From contig OY726569.1 of the NCBI GenBank assembly GCA_963383645.1, positions 74,562,635 to 74,626,634 on the forward strand: DNA of 64,000 nt. Direction: 5' to 3'. A program made the translations under genes and the position numbers. Under the pieces are notes generated by a model. It did not search any database and was not told the origin of the DNA. It worked only from the letters and a program-made list of their open reading frames with translations. This document shows, piece after piece, positions 61,884 to 64,000 of the stretch (positions are counted from its first letter, which is position 1; every line of letters begins with the position of its first letter). This DNA comes from Muscardinus avellanarius. Taxonomy: Eukaryota; Chordata; Mammalia; Rodentia; Gliridae.

Positions 61884-62078
61884 TTCTTTTTTCTTTTTTT
61901 GGTGGCACTGGGGATGGAACCCAGGGGCCTTCTACCTCCAGAAGGCTATAGACCTATTTTATATTTTATTTGGAAACAGGGTCTCTTAAGCCAGCTGAGG
62001 CTAGCTTTGAACCTGCATGATCCTCCTATCTCAGCCTCCCAAGCACGGGGACTACAAGCGTGTGCCACCACGCCCGGT
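61884..62078 (-). repeat. B1-dID SINE
   Basis: A perfect 13-bp TSD ATCCCCTGCTTTT at 61871-61883 and 62079-62091. Confidence 0.93.
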
Positions 62079-62091
62079 ATCCCCTGCTTTT

Positions 62092-62190
62092 GAAAAGTTG
62101 GAAATAGCCCGAGCTTTGGGATGCTCTGGACTTCAAACGCTGATTTTTCCATAGACTAGCTATGTGACTTGCTCTCTCTAGAAGCAGGAT
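62092..62190 (+). repeat. MIR SINE fragment
   Basis: CTGGACTTCAAACGCTGATT, GACTAGCTATGTGACTTGCT. Confidence 0.6.
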
Positions 62191-63030
62191 TGGCTAAAAG
62201 CCCAATGTGGTCTCTTGGTATATGCAAGAACAACCTTACATGTGTCAAGAGGCTTCTCTTCTTATTTCTCTAGGCAGGAGAAAAAGAGCTGGCTAAACAA
62301 AGACTGGAGTCCTGGGTGGTGAAGGAGAAGGGACGGGCTCAGTAGAGAGAAGGCCAAGACCTTTACTCTTAGGTGTGGAGAGTGGCTGTGCAGGTGAGAG
62401 GGCAGAGGAGACTGATCCAGTGAAGGAATGACCCCCCACGCTCTGGCCCCTGCGTGAGGCCAGGTTCTGGGGCCCGGCCGTGTCCTAGGGCGCCAGGGGC
62501 TGTTCACCCAGATGCAGAGCCCTTCAGTTTGTAGGCCTCAACGGACATTTATTACTTTGGCTTTGGCTCAGTTCACACACGGGAGGTCCTGATCAGGAGC
62601 AAATGGAATGATGAGACAAGAAAGATTCCACCTACAGATCCATCAGAGAATCACAGAACTTCCCCGACGGGAGGATCCTGAGCAGTGGTCACTAAAGGGC
62701 AGCCTCAGAACAGTCTTCAGGCAGTGGGGAAAGAAAGGAGAACTTCTGCTTCTAGTGCAGTCTACCTGAAAGCAAGAAACAAACACGAGTATCAGTGATC
62801 AACCAGAGAATGGCTATTACTGCCCCACCTGATCCATACCTCAGACAGCATGAGGTTAAAACAACGATCCAGCAAGACCTAGTGACTAAAACAAATTGAA
62901 ATGGCCACTCAGAATATGAATTCACAGCAACTATTATTAATGATGACTCTTGCCCTAAGTAAATATTTTGCCTTGATATATCACTGAGTGATCAATTGAA
63001 GCCATAATTATGATTAATAAAACGTAAAGA
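62191..63030. other. Unique intergenic DNA
   Basis: About 840 bases without recognised repeat; 62940-63030 is AT-rich. No exon recognised. Confidence 0.45.
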
Positions 63031-63034
63031 TAAA

Positions 63035-63243
63035 ATTTTTTTGTGGTACTGGGGATAGAAACCAGGGGTATTCACCTCTGAGCAACACCTCCAGACCTAT
63101 TTTTTATTCTTTATTTTGAAACGGGGTCTCACTGAGTTGCAAAGGGCCTCACTGAGTTGCTGCGGCTGTCCTCGAACCACGATCCTCCTGTCTCAGCCTC
63201 CCAAATGTTGGGATTACAAGCGCACACCACCATGCCCCGGCTA
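63035..63243 (-). repeat. B1-dID SINE
   Basis: TGTGGTACTGGGGATAGAAA to CCACCATGCCCCGGCT. Confidence 0.87.
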
Positions 63244-63308
63244 AAAAACATACAATTTTTATGTTCATTTTATTCTTTAACTTTTTGTTTTTCCTCTCTC
63301 TCTCCCCT

Positions 63309-63310
63309 TT

Positions 63311-63343
<33 letters not shown>
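63309..63343. repeat. (CTTT)n microsatellite
   Basis: About nine CTTT units at the tail of the next SINE. Confidence 0.93.
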
Positions 63344-63345
<2 letters not shown>

Positions 63346-63525
63346 GTACTGGAGATTGAACCCAGAGGTATTCTCTTTTTGAGCTACAACTCCAGCCCTA
63401 CCTTACTTTTTATTTTGAAACAGGGTCTCACTAAGTTGCTGAGACTGACCTTAAACCTGAGATCCTCTTGTCTCATCCTACCAAGTCCTGAGATTACAAA
63501 CATGTACTATGTAGCACACCCAGCT
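63344..63525 (-). repeat. B1-dID SINE, diverged
   Basis: CTGTACTGGAGATTGAACCC to TAGCACACCCAGCT. Confidence 0.82.
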
Positions 63526-63563
63526 TTTCTTTTCTTTATCTTTTTCTTTTTCCCCTTTGTGCG

Positions 63564-63566
<3 letters not shown>

Positions 63567-63615
<49 letters not shown>

Positions 63616-63649
63616 TGCGTGCGTGCATGCGTGTGTGTGTGTGTGTGTT
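63567..63649. repeat. (TG)n microsatellite with CG/CA steps
   Basis: Long TG run with a central GTGCGTGCGTGCGTGCATGC segment. Confidence 0.95.
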
Positions 63650-63724
63650 TGTGGTACTAGGAATTGAACCCAGGAGCATTCTGCCTCTGAGGTAGACCTT
63701 CAGCCTTATTTCTTTTTATTTTTT
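63650..63724 (-). repeat. dID monomer and linker of a SINE
   Basis: GGTACTAGGAATTGAACCCA to CTTCAGCCTTATTTC; the B1 half would lie beyond the next SINE or is lost. Confidence 0.78.
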
Positions 63725-63740
63725 AAAAATTTAAAGCCTC

Positions 63741-63967
63741 GGCCGGGCGTGGTGGCACACGCTTGTAATCTCCGCGCTTGGGAGGCTGAGACAGGAGGAT
63801 CGCATGGGTTCAAAGCCAGCCTCAGCTACTTAGTGAGGCTCTCAGCAACTTAGTGAGACCCTGTTTCCAAATAAAATATAAAAAAGGTCTGGGAGTATAG
63901 CCCGGAGGTAGAATGCCTCTGGGTTCCACCCCTAGTACCACCAAAAAACAAACAAACAAACAAAAAA
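63741..63967 (+). repeat. B1-dID SINE, full B1 type
   Basis: TSD AAAATTTAAAGCCTC at about 63726-63740 and 63968-63982; near-consensus sequence with a (CAAA)n tail. Confidence 0.93.
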
Positions 63968-64000
63968 AAAATTTAAAGCCTCTGGGTGGCACACCCTTGT

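Noticed and set aside
53101..64000. SMOC1 exon 1 at the right side of the window
   Set aside because: Expected by human synteny, but no frame encodes a signal peptide plus Kazal-type cysteine pattern and no CpG-island promoter of the expected size is seen; it probably lies beyond the window.
1..64000. CRISPR array, prokaryotic operon or phage content
   Set aside because: All tandem structure is microsatellite, minisatellite or SINE; coding style, splice donor and repeat families are mammalian.

Overview
The window is mammalian genomic DNA, most likely from a sciuromorph rodent (squirrel, mountain beaver or dormouse group). The diagnostic signal is dozens of copies of a dimeric SINE made of a 7SL-derived B1 monomer (head like GCCGGGCGTGGTGGCGCACG) joined through an A-rich linker to a tRNA/ID-like monomer (GTAGCTCAGAGGTAGAATGC ... 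CCCAGTACC) and a poly(A) tail. This is the B1-dID architecture described from Sciuromorpha. The species itself cannot be named from the sequence. There is no operon structure, prokaryotic gene or CRISPR array.

Only one protein-coding exon is recognisable: exon 1 of SLC10A1 (NTCP, the hepatic sodium/bile-acid cotransporter) on the minus strand at 4806-5161, with a TATA-type promoter just upstream (about 5266-5308). Positions 1-4805 are therefore SLC10A1 intron 1, and everything above about 5.3 kb is upstream intergenic DNA. In human the next gene in that direction is SMOC1. No SMOC1 exon is visible here, but four unique, GC-mixed blocks with clustered homeodomain/forkhead motifs (39.9-40.1, 53.1-53.3, 58.5-58.8 and 59.1-59.3 kb) look like candidate conserved regulatory elements of that interval.

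Layout: 0-5 kb SLC10A1 intron 1 with a 3 x 38-bp minisatellite beside the exon; 5-14 kb old MaLR LTRs and SINE clusters; 14.3-19.7 kb a minus-strand L1 with a large ORF2 deletion, three SINE insertion sites and a solo ERV LTR (18462-19035, perfect 6-bp target duplication); 20-36 kb SINE clusters, L1 3' ends, and an L1 insertion whose 5' junction carries an antisense tRNA-Glu 5' half (about 26.69 kb); 36.5-47.5 kb two inverted copies (plus strand 36537-39167, minus strand 44645-47532) of the same unusual composite element; 47.6-64 kb SINE clusters, MIR/L2 relics, microsatellites and the unique blocks.

The most notable system is that composite element. It has an L1 5' UTR with an ORF1 (uninterrupted over 302 codons in one copy, a single stop in the other), no sense-strand ORF2, an inverted older L1 ORF2 fragment in the middle, and a normal L1 3' UTR. 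The same chimeric architecture occurs twice with different flanks, one copy with a 14-bp target duplication and a probable 3' transduction. This points to a non-autonomous half-L1 (HAL1-like) family that moved as a unit using an L1 reverse transcriptase supplied in trans. The two copies in inverted orientation also form a potential long hairpin.

All identifications come from reading the sequence against remembered family consensus patterns. No database search was run, and SINE/LINE edges are good to about 5-30 bases unless a target-site duplication (TSD) fixes them.
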